64,000 nucleotides of DNA, from positions 62,001 to 126,000 of the forward strand of contig JBAMDO010000089.1 in the NCBI GenBank assembly GCA_037074765.1, read 5' to 3'. A program made the translations under genes and the position numbers. Each line of letters opens with the position of its first letter. The stretch's first letter is position 1. The notes below the pieces were generated by a model, which worked only from the letters and a program-made list of their open reading frames with translations, was not told where the DNA came from and did not search any database. This document shows positions 54,169 through 64,000 of this stretch, in pieces. Source of the DNA: Mansonella perstans. Taxonomy: Eukaryota > Nematoda > Chromadorea > Rhabditida > Onchocercidae.

Positions 54169-55639
54169 CAAATCTACGTCAGCATTATAAAAATTATCGA
54201 TTGGATTAAATTTCAAAAAACTGAAATCATCGCACATAGTACCATCTATTCAACGTAAGTCATCACTTCAATAATAGATTACAATACCAGCCAGAGTTTT
54301 TCTGGAGCTAATTGATTCTTTGTTGAATTTTTATTTTATGACAAAATCATCGACATTACTTTGACATGACAAGTTCAGCTCGAATAATTTTTTGTTTCAC
54401 GTTAAATCATTTCATAACTTATCAGATTTAATGTTTCTATCTCTTAACTCTAGCTATTCGAATAGTGACCCTCCTTTCTTTTTTTGCATAAATTTTCTTC
54501 TAAATTTTCAAACAATAAGCAGCAGTATTATTAGAATTTTTGATTCTTAATCAAAAGGTTCATTCTTTAGCTATTTTATTTTTTTAAACTTTTTATTTTT
54601 TGTGCTGAAATATGACCATTTGATTTTTAGATTATTGGGTATTGAATTTTTTTTCTTCACTTGTTTATTATGTTTTTTTTTTCAGTCTATAATGTTTTTT
54701 ATTTTATTTGTTTTGACGTAATTTCCGGTGTTGTCGTTTTGATTGCTTTTTTCTTTTTAGTATTAAGGGCTATTACCATCAAAGGCTATGGTATAAATAA
54801 AGTATTGTTTTACTGTTGAGATATTTTGATTTTGGTTTTGGTTGCATTAAAACAGATTTACTTATGTCTAGTTTATTTAGCGTGTAATTTTTTTTCACTG
54901 GTAGTTTTTTGATTGTTTAATTAATGCTCCAGAATTTTTAAATCTAATTGTTGTGGTATCTTTTTTTTATTGCTTTTTATTTTAATTTTTTGTAAAATAT
55001 TTTGATTCTATTTTATTTTGAAAAGATATCTAAAATTTGGTTTTGAACTGCATTATTACCCAGTTATCAAAAATAATTATTCAACTATCATTACATTTAA
55101 AATTAAACTTAAAGGAACTACCATGAAAATATCACTCGATCATTGTTAACACCATAACAAAAAAATCCTAAGAAAACATAATATGTGAATAATAATTATG
55201 TACAAAAAAACAACAAAAAGCATAAAGATTACCAAGCGAAGGAAACAAAAAATTTGTAAATAGTTAATTAGCTTTAAAACCCTTTGTTTGGAAAACAAAA
55301 ATACTAAAAATTAATACTAAAAAGCCAAAAAAAATTATAAAAAACGATTGTCATAAAACAAAATTCTAAATTTAAACTATTATAATGCGAATTAACTACA
55401 TTATATTTAACAAAAACATACAAACCAAAGTTAAAAAATATGGCTGTATAAAAAAGCAAAAAATAATTCAATACGAATAGCCGCTGATAAAATAAAAAAA
55501 GACCTAAACAAATCTACGACATTATACATATATTCTACACTCTAAATCACCCATTTGTTTGTATATTTTATCGAAAGGTTTATTGCACTTCATAATGTTT
55601 TTATGGTATCAACTGCCGAAGATTTTCCGTAATTGGATT

Positions 55640-55900
55640 TCATCGGCCGTATTTTGCAACTTCAATAATTACATAAACGGGACCCTCATCGAAACTATTT
55701 TCAACTTCATAGCTTACTCCAATCGTCGATACTTCATCAAGTAAACGTAACGTGCTTAGAGAAATGTCTGAGAATACATTACCGCAAAAAAAATGCATTA
55801 TGCATTTTTTGCAAACTGTCACAAACATCCCGTTAAAAATTCTGAACATCCAACCTGAAAATCTCTTCACAATCTTCGGGCTCAGTCCCACTGACCACTG
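55640..55900 (-). pseudogene. Possible relic of a tyrosine-kinase domain
   Basis: Minus-strand frame at about 55770-55640 reads SLSTLRLLDEVSTIGVSY and then EGPVYVIIEVAKYGR before a TGA. The second part resembles the kinase hinge of FGFR-like receptor kinases (GPLYVIVEYASKGN), where beta-5 leads into the hinge. The upstream piece 55897-55855 (VSGTEPEDCEEIFR, flanked by AG and GT) would join out of frame, and nothing recognisable follows the TGA. I therefore read it as a decayed fragment; a real gene with unrecognised exons is the alternative. Confidence 0.3.
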
Positions 55901-56185
55901 TAAAATGGAATCTACTGTTTCATGACTGTCAAGGAAAAACAATTCTTTCGGTAAAAAAGGATAAATTCACAAAATTAGCGAAGAAAATGAGTATATTTCG
56001 GGTACAACATATGAAATCACGTAAAATTAAACAGATATAGTACTAAAATAGTATTCTTAATAAAAAGAGAATTTACAACTCTAATAATACATAAATGAAT
56101 TCATATTAGAAATTACTTTCTCCCTGTTTTTTTTGTGTCTTTCATGCGGAAAAAACGATATACATTTGCAAATTATTTGAACATA

Positions 56186-56348
56186 AATTAAAGTTTGTTG
56201 AAAAATCGCCAATTGAAGGAATGATGAGGTCAATTTTTTAAGAATAAAATAACTGTAAGAACTAGGGTATGAGATGTAAGAGGCATGAATATAGTTATAA
56301 GTTATTTATATATAATTAAAGTTTGTTGAAAAATCGCTAATTGAAGGA
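56186..56348. repeat. Direct repeat, two copies of 35 bp about 128 bp apart
   Basis: Both copies carry AATTAAAGTTTGTTGAAAAA followed by TCGC.AATTGAAGGA; they differ at one position. Confidence 0.9.
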
Positions 56349-57239
56349 AAGAAAAAAGAAATTAAATATCAATTCTTATTACTAATTATTTGCCATAAAT
56401 TATTGATATTTTGTTTTTGAATCATTTTCTTCATATAAATTTGATAAACACTCTTCAAAATTATTCTTACATTATCTAGATTGTTAAATTTGACAAAAAA
56501 TTTTAAATTTATCCAGCTGAATTTCGAAAATCAATTTGGTTTGAAACTATAAATTACAACCACATTTTCATTGCATGGCATACTTTTGAAATAACTTTGT
56601 AAAAACATAAATTGTCTTATTTACTGAATGAAAATACGTGCTAGATTTAGTTTTATTATGCTTGGTAATGATACATTCATCGCTCGGTAATGATATATAT
56701 ACCGTAGAAACCTGTAAACAACTGATTCGTAATTTTGCTCTGTACTTTTCTATGAAAAATGAAATTTAAAAACGTAGGTCCAAAAAAGATTAGGCAGTAG
56801 AAGAATTCATCAAATCAATTGCAGAAATTGTCCAAGCGTAAACTAAACTTTCGTGTCATTTTTATTTAGTCTAATACCGTAGTCTTCAATAACCAATATT
56901 TGTACATTAGAAGTGATCTCTTTTTTTAAAATTTTCATGTTTTCAAATCAAATTCTTGATCTCGTTTACTTTTGCCATCTTTTCCAAAAAAAATAGTGTG
57001 ATAATACTATTGCATATTTTTGTAGTCAATGATATAACACATGAAAGAATTGATGGGCAGAGAGTATGATAAACGAAACAATCTACAGACATACAGTATG
57101 ACATAATCAAATATTCATTAGATTCAATTTTCATAGACATAGCAAATATAAAAGATATGCATAAAAAAGTATATACGCTCATTATGATTTTATAATGAAG
57201 ACAAAAAACAAAAAAAAACATTAAAACCAAAATCCCAAT

Positions 57240-57440
57240 CATTTTTTCTTTTTGAATATTGGTACTTTTCACACCTAACTGTACTATTACTATTAGAAAT
57301 ATATCGAATGGTTTCAACATTTTAGGTATATACCAAGTGGTATTATAATTTTTGCGAATACAACAAATAGTACTACCATTCTGGTAATACCGAATGGTAC
57401 TTTAACATTTTGAATATATCGGATAACACTATCATCATTT
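57240..57440. repeat. Loose tandem repeat near the 3' end of the 379-aa gene
   Basis: Four degenerate units of about 36-42 bp containing CGAATGGTA or equivalents and AACATTTTGAATATATCG or equivalents. Confidence 0.55.
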
Positions 57441-57492
57441 TGGCAACATCTTTTTACATCTGTAAAATTAATCAAAAATTTTCTACCTTCAT

Positions 57493-59436
57493 TTACTCTT
57501 CTTCAATATAATTAAATCCCATAAATTCACAAATGTTTTCAATTCTGTAAATATCCATTCTTCGATTTTGAATATAAATAAAATGTCGTAGATCCGGTTC
57601 AACAATTAGATCGACGCAAACAACTTTTTCCAAACGATTGATCTTTTCGGATGTACCTAAAATGAAAAATGAAAAAATAAAAGGAGAAAAAGAAAAAAAC
57701 AGAGAGAGAAAAAATAATTGAAAATCACAGATGTTAATTTTTATTTTGCAATTCATTGCAGTAAGATTGGTAATTTTTCTTTCTTTCTTTTTTGCTATAA
57801 TTAAAAGAATCAAAATAATTTGAAAAAATAATTTAAAATAAAATGATAAAGAAAGAGAGCGGAAGTGGAAGAGAAAGAATGAAATGATTAGTTATTAATT
57901 TGAGAAATGTTAAGTGTATTAAGAGGAATGGTAGAGTGATTAACTCTCATTATTTTTAACAAAGAATGGGCAATAATTATATTTGGACATTAATAGAAAA
58001 ATTATTCACTTAATTTAAATGAAATTATGTAAAATTATTTTTTCGTTTGTTCATTTACCTTAAAATCATCAATGTTCAAAGTTTTCTTCATTAAAACTAA
58101 ACTATTAAATTGTAAAAAAATCAAATTTTTCCTTTCAAAATGATTGTACCTGCTATGTAAAATGTATACGGTGGATGGTAACCTGGCTTATCATCTCGGC
58201 TTATTTTCCATTTTCTAGCATTTGGTAACTTAAATCTTTGCAAATATTGCCAAATTTGCTCAATTATTTCCTCACTTCCTTCACTTGACATGAAGAAAAG
58301 AATTGCTAACAAATTCATTTCCAGTTCTCTGAATTTAAATTTAAAAAATTTTTTTCCGTTGGCAGAAATTTAATTCAATATTTTTGTTTTTTTTTTTTAA
58401 AATCGGTTATTTTAAGATTTAAAATGAAGCATGAAATTTTTTAAGAAGCACATTATAAAATATTCAGTAGATTGGAAGGCATCATTATAGAAAAAAATAA
58501 TTAAGGAATACATAATTAGTTTAATTAATGAGGTGGAATAAAATGGGACAATTGTCATCGATGATATCGATGGTCATAGTATATTGTTGTGATCACATAG
58601 GATACAATAATCTAATATCAAATAGATATAATATCAAATGTACCAGAAGATATAATAATATCAAAATTTTTGTTACCAGGAATTCTTCATATAATCCCAG
58701 TAAATCTTGATCATGTCAAAATTAAAATCATATTTTGATGGGAAAAAAGTTATCAGAAAAATATTAAAAATTAAATTATGAGGAAAGGTGAGAAAATTTA
58801 TGCTCGAATTAATTAATGAATTCATAATTTACTGAGATTAATTGTATTTTGGTAAAATTACAGCAAAATTAATTAATGAACTGATAATTTCTCAAAATCA
58901 TCGTATTTCGATATTCAAATTAATTACAAATTATTTCAATCAATTCATAGTTTAAAATTATTCCCAAATGTAGTTAATAAATTGATATTTCATTAAGATT
59001 GTAATTGTTTTACACTTGTTAATCTCATCCTTGTTAAAATGATTTATCAAAAACTATTAATTCAATTTATACTTAATGTAAAATGAAAATTTTTTAATTT
59101 TGAAATAAAAGGAAACACCAACAAATATATACATGCTTAATTAATAAAAATTAATTGCTAACATACTTGTATAATTTTATTAATTCATCGAGACAAGCAG
59201 TGACCTCATCATTTACACAAGTTATAGTTGGCATCATTGAAGCCCAATCCCAGAAAATTTGTCTCATTGCCGGGAAAACATTTCTTAAGTGTCTCAAAAA
59301 TCTCATTCCACCATCTCTATCAGATGGAAATATACCTTGTGCAACGACAAATTCGACGGCAGAATTCAATACTTGCGTTCCTTCAAACGTTTCGAGCTGG
59401 AAAGAAAAAAACGAGCATTAATTGAAATAAACACAA

Positions 59437-59524
<88 letters not shown>

Positions 59525-61773
59525 ACACACACACACACACATACACACACATACCATGCACACACGTACACGCATTATCAGAAAAATTCATTACCCTCTG
59601 GTAGTTATTTCCAATGATTATGAGGATTTCAATTTATAATTATCAATTAGTTCTTCTCATTCATTCTTCTATCATTAATTGAAGTGTAAGACTTATTAAT
59701 TAACAAAAAGTATCAGGAAGATTCTTTCCTCTCCTGATAATGACGATGATGAATGATATCAATTGATAACTATTAATCATTCCTTCTTTCTTCTCGTTCA
59801 TTCTTTTTTTCATTAATGCAAAGTTGGGATTTATTAATTAGAAGAATGGGAAATGTTTATCTGAATGATGTTCATTTAATATATGATATAGAAAAAATTC
59901 TTTCATAATACTGGATTTTTTTTAAAATTTTTCCAAATTTTCAAGAAAAACAATTTTTTAACAATCAATTTTTAGAATCTGTACACATGACACACACATA
60001 CACATACACATATACATATACTTAGACACATAACACACAACATATAAACATACACACATACATGGACATATATATATCTACGATAAAACTAACATTTATG
60101 CCAGGATTTGAGTGGAATCGAACCAATCTTACATTTAAATTTCTAATCATCAAATTCATTTCATTTCCCGGACAACTTCCATTTATATCAACTAAACGAA
60201 TCTGAAATATTAAAAAAAGATTTTTTAATTTCACAAGCAAATTTTATAAGCAATTCTTTTTTTGATTTAATTACAAGAAATTGAATTAATTCTATGTGAC
60301 ATATTTTTCAGTGATTGCACCAATTGCATACATTAGTGAAACTTAAATTCTACAATAAAAAATGTTGCACCAGTCTGTCTCTTTTTTTTTTGAATTCAAC
60401 GAATGATTGAATTTATTCGGTAATCTGTGGATGTGTTTGATAAAATGCTATTTGATGTAGCCTCTTGTCATAGCAATGTTGATAACCTTATCAAAACAAT
60501 ATTGATGTTGCAATGATTTGAATTACTTAAATGCTTACTTATAATACATTTCTAAAAGAAAAAAACTTCAAATAAGCCATAAGAAAATAAAAATGGTAAA
60601 TAACGAATTTTTTTAATTTATTGGCCTAAATATTTGGAAAAAATTTGTTATATGATAAACTTACCAACATTATCAGAAATTTGTTTTAGTGATAATTTGC
60701 TAAGTGGAAATATTTAGTATGTGATAAACTTGATGATAAACTTGGCAATGATATCAAAAAATTTTTTTTTACAACAGAAACTTATTTCGATGGCGATTTG
60801 TCATTTGACAGTTTTGATATTATCGGTGGCATCATGTGACAATTTCAGTAATAATTTGTCACGTGATAGCTTCATGATAATTTTTCACGTGGCAATTTCA
60901 GTGATAATTTGTCATGTGACAGTTCTTGCTATTGTGATAAATTTATTTGTATTGCTGAATTTTTACTTTCGCATTTTTATCATGAAAGATATTGTAACCT
61001 GTGCTTCTGATAATGCTGGGAATAAGCGCTCGAAATCTTCATCGCTAGTGCCTTTCTGACCACTTTGAAAAGAAAAAGCAGATAACAGCGGTGCATGTGA
61101 TATGATAAATGATATATCGGACATGTCCGCATCTGTTTCACTAACAATCAAAAGGCGCAATCCGGAAAAAAATTCTCGAACCTAAATCGTAATTGTGACA
61201 AAAAAAAAGTTGAAAATTTAGCTCAAGCTAATAACTTCTTAAAATAATATTAAAAAAATTTTTTTTTTTAATGTTTAAAATTAAATATTCCATCAAAAAA
61301 TTTCGTAATAGAAATGATTTTAGAAATTTTTATAATTATATTAAAATTTATTTGTATTGATACAAAAGAAAATTTTTAGGATGAAAGGGAAATTTAATTT
61401 TAGTAAATTTAATTGTAAATTTAATAATTTTGGATTTTTTAAAATTTTCCTCTTTTTTATTTTGTTCTAATTTGACATTCTCCTGATTAATATTTACCGT
61501 TTCTGCGCTAACTTCTCGTAAAGCATTAACCAATTCATTCAATGGATTCTCATTGAATAAAATTTCAAGTATAGCTGGACTTAATAGGGATAATGCATCC
61601 TTTCTTGTCGCCGTTATTATATGACCAGTTGAAGTGATCTGTCGATTTAAATCCTCACGCATTCTTTTTGAATTTTTAACCCTACATAATAGTGATCTAC
61701 TTTTTGCTTGCACAGTTTTTTTTTCCTTTATCCATATTGTAAATTCATCAGGACTTGGTGATTCTTCAGCCAT
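57493..61773 (-). CDS. Orphan 379-aa protein, 6 exons
   Basis: Not recognised. Exons: 61773-61498, 61181-60999, 60201-60094, 59396-59167, 58328-58150, 57656-57493; 1140 nt, 380 codons with stop, all phases consistent. The ATG lies one base after an acceptor (TTATTTCAG then GATGG), suggesting trans-splicing; a further upstream exon is possible. N-terminal 45 residues are charged (MAEESPSPDEFTIWIKEKK), then a helical segment ALSLLSPAILEILFNENPL that loosely recalls an F-box, then leucine-rich, strand/helix alternation (GLRLLIVSETDADMSDISFI, SHAPLLSAF, IRLVDINGSCPGN, LNVRLVRFHSNPGIN). The C-terminal half has DRDGGMRFLRHLRNVFPAMR, EEIIEQIWQYLQRFKLPNAR and VCVDLIVEPDLRHFIYI. No signal peptide or membrane segment. 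An F-box or LRR-like adaptor would fit the pattern, but this is a guess. Intron 3 holds a long CA microsatellite and intron 2 a CACGTG-bearing minisatellite. Confidence 0.78.
59431..59553. repeat. (CA)n microsatellite in intron 3 of the 379-aa gene
   Basis: About 120 bp of near-perfect CA dinucleotides with a few AT interruptions, starting 35 bp upstream of exon 4 on the minus strand. The Thr-His and Cys-Val frames that cross it are artefacts. Less regular CA/TA runs recur at 59984-60070. Confidence 0.97.
60795..60925. repeat. Minisatellite with palindromic cores in intron 2 of the 379-aa gene
   Basis: Five units carry 10-bp cores GTCATTTGAC (60800), ATCATGTGAC (60831), GTCACGTGAT (60858), TTCACGTGGC (60884) and GTCATGTGAC (60911), spaced 31, 27, 26 and 27 bp, joined by AATTTCAGT.ATAATTT-type spacers. 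Two cores contain the E-box CACGTG. Confidence 0.8.
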
Positions 61774-64000
61774 CCTGAAATAATTCATTAACACAATTCA
61801 TTAGTATCATAAAAGAAAGGAAGAATTTTGATGATATAAATATTTGAAATTTGATAAAATGGAAAAAACGACTAAGAGATTGTTGTCGGAAGGCTATGAA
61901 AATAAGAAGCGGAAAAAAAGTAAAGGTTTAATAATTTTGAAAACAATCAAAATTACTGGATTTTCATAATTCCAAAAAAAAAAGTGGAGTCCGGAAATTT
62001 TTAGAAAAAAGTTTCAAATATATTAAGAGTCTTGCAAGTTTTATTCGAACAATGAAATTAAAAAACCATATTTAAGTCAAGCAGTATTTATGAAATAATT
62101 AATTTCCGCGAAAAAAATTTTGTGAAAAAATTTGAAATTTATGGAAAAATTAAAAATGAAATTTTAGCGAGAAAATTAACAAACCTTTTAAAATAACAAC
62201 AATGTTTTTATGAACTAAAATTATCAATGCACTGATCGCCCGGCTAATTTCTAGTAATTTCACCAAATTAACAAACCTCGCAATAATGTGAATATTTGTA
62301 ATATGTGACCAATAAATCACATAGCTAAAAAGACTCAATCTTATCACTATTTACCGCTCAAATTGACTTTTGACATACCACTTCTTTTAGTGTTATTTTT
62401 TTTCTTCATATTCTGCTCAATCATCATTCTACTAGCAAATGCTTTGAAGCATTTGAAAAAAAAAAACTCTTGAAAATCTTCCAACTGAATTAGACGAAAA
62501 CTTATCAACAATATGGTCAGGAATTAAAAGCCGGAAAATATACTGCATTTGAGGAACAATTACACAATCAGTCTCTAATTATTACTGAGCGGTAGTTTTA
62601 ACGGAAAATATTATTTTTAAAAGAACATGATTACATTCAATCCCAAAAAACTGTTCTCGGAACTTTTCATTCAATGCAATATATCTTCTGGTGGTGCATA
62701 ACCTTTCCGGTTGTCAAATTGCACTCTTAACTGAAGAATAGTTTGCATCGGAAACAATTACATATCACTTTCCCTGAAAAGATTTCATATAGCGTAAAAT
62801 TTTTGTTGAATTTAACAGTCTGTTCATTTCAACCACTTAGTGTGTCTAATGATTAATTTTTATCCAACATTTTCTATGTGCCAAATTCCTGAATGAAACA
62901 CTTTTCATCTTTAATATTTACTATTCACGATTGGCTTTTTTCTTCTTGCAGCTTCCCTCTCGGCAATACTTTTTGATGGAAAATCTCAATTACTTACTCA
63001 CGGTTAAATACGAAATCCGGTTAAAATACGGTTGAACGCTTGAATCATCACAATCATAAGTAGATTAAACGATAAGCTATAGGTATTAATTAGCATCCAG
63101 ATATTTTGATATTTATTAATTAACAGCCATATAATATATTTATCAGTTGGCAGCCAGATTTGATATTTATCAATTGCGTATCCGATGATATATCTGTCAA
63201 TCTCACTTCTTTGATTTTTGCCATAGCTGATTCCGTAATTAATATGTCTTTAATAACTTTGAATTAAAATTTAGTGAAAATTATACATTTGCCATAATTT
63301 ATTACAATGATCAAATATAAGCTTAACCAAAAATTTTAAATTATCCTGACTGATTTTTTCAGGCTTTGTAAAATTTTTAAAAAAAAAATTGATATGAAAT
63401 AAAAAAAATTGTAGAATTCCAAATGCACAATCGATAACTTTTCATTGACCTTTGTAATAGTTTTTAAAATTTCATATCTTAAAATTGTTGGATATTTAAA
63501 ATATAGTATCTGTCATTAACTTAATTTATTGGCTTGTAAAATAATTTCTACCTGTAGCACAATACTACATTATTTGATTTGCTTTCCGGAAAACAAATTT
63601 AGCTTCCAAAATACGAATTGATCCCGGTTTGCATCATGCATTGATCCTAACGTTTACTAGTGCTGTAGGTAGAAATTTTTGAAAGATTATTTTGAATGGT
63701 TTGCAGATTTTTTTAGTTATTTTGATAAGTAATCAATGAATTATAATAATCATGGAAAAACTCTTGGTATTACTATAGATCTTGCAACTATACAATTATC
63801 ACTTATTTCCAAGTCTTTCTACAGAATTCTTTTAATGGAAGTATAATTTAAATTTGACCGAAATAAAATTTGTTAGAAAATAATCATTTAGAAAAGATTT
63901 TATTGAAATTTTAATTAATTTAAGAGCAACATATTTGATAGTATTACTTGTTGAAAATTTTCGGTGATTAAATTATAAATAATTGTTTAAAAAGGATTTT
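61774..64000. other. Right-hand flank, no gene supported
   Basis: A+T-rich sequence. A 17-codon stretch bounded by TTCTTGCAG and GTTAAA (62951-63001, plus) looks like an isolated exon but no partner exon was found. The 65-codon minus frame at 62150-62347 has no recognisable content. Confidence 0.5.

Larger units (their letters stand above)
52409..55639. other. Intergenic region with a decayed or unresolved coding fragment
   Basis: About 3.2 kb downstream-free flank between the GT31 start and the kinase-like relic. The stretch 53240-54170 has coding-like pieces (listed separately); 54200-55550 is A+T-rich with nothing recognisable. Confidence 0.5.
55901..57492. other. Intergenic stretch with small repeats
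   Basis: Contains a 35-bp direct repeat (56186-56220 and 56314-56348) and a loose tandem repeat around 57240-57440. The 125-codon minus frame at 56943-57320 is hydrophobic and Ile/Phe/Met-rich with no family resemblance and no splice context, and is not annotated as a gene. Confidence 0.55.

Noticed and set aside
56943..57320. 125-codon minus-strand ORF
   Set aside because: Hydrophobic Ile/Phe/Met/Ser-rich translation of A+T-rich DNA, without splice context, homology or a plausible start context.
59289..59639. Thr-His and Cys-Val repeat proteins
   Set aside because: They are translations of the CA microsatellite in an intron of the 379-aa gene.
60721..61059. 112-codon plus-strand ORF
   Set aside because: It is produced by the palindromic minisatellite and the antisense of exon 2 of the minus-strand orphan gene.
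62951..63001. 17-codon exon-like stretch bounded by AG and GT
   Set aside because: Isolated; no in-phase partner exon was found within reach on the plus strand.

Overview
The window is nuclear DNA of a nematode, most likely a filarial or other spirurid worm. It is very A+T-rich, with long homopolymer runs and many intronic tandem repeats. Genes are split into small exons with GT..AG introns. Acceptors look like trans-splice sites just upstream of several start codons, and the protein-coding genes read as orthologues of C. elegans genes. No long intact ORF exists; nearly every real gene had to be assembled exon by exon from splice signals, reading phase and family resemblance. No bacterial, viral or transposase gene was seen.

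Layout, left to right. (1) 489-16717, minus: a 15-exon aryl hydrocarbon receptor gene (ahr-1, 681 codons) carrying a nested tRNA-Gly(GCC) in intron 12 and several tandem repeats in its introns. (2) 16718-21538: intergenic, with a degenerate telomere-like hexamer array and a diverged tandem duplication. (3) 21539-25610, plus: a 7-exon, 206-aa orphan gene whose introns are all phase 0. (4) 26760-28602, minus: CHMP1 (did-2), an ESCRT-III protein. (5) 28603-33770: long intergenic region with spaced AGGTCA half-sites. (6) 33771-37194, plus: a ZIP11-type metal transporter (SLC39A11). (7) 40158-41370, minus: the E2 enzyme let-70/UBE2D. (8) 45020-47110, plus: mitochondrial ribosomal protein L24, followed after 175 nt by a splice acceptor and a second, unrecognised plus-strand gene (47303-49451), an operon-like arrangement. 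(9) 49476-52408, minus: a GT31 galactosyltransferase-like Golgi enzyme, converging tail to tail with that gene with a 24-bp gap. (10) 52409-57492: mostly intergenic, with two decayed coding fragments, one kinase-like. (11) 57493-61773, minus: a 6-exon, 379-aa orphan gene. (12) 61774-64000: nothing convincing.

The recognised genes are a housekeeping and regulatory mixture (xenobiotic or neuronal transcription factor, ESCRT, metal transport, ubiquitin conjugation, mitoribosome, glycosylation); apart from the putative mrpl-24 pair there is no sign that they act in one pathway. I found no clearly new biological system. The most informative unusual items are the two multi-exon orphan genes, the interstitial telomere-like array, the clustered ACGTG (bHLH-PAS partner) sites inside the ahr-1 introns, the operon candidate and the decayed coding fragments. 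All family assignments are from reading the translations; no database search was possible.
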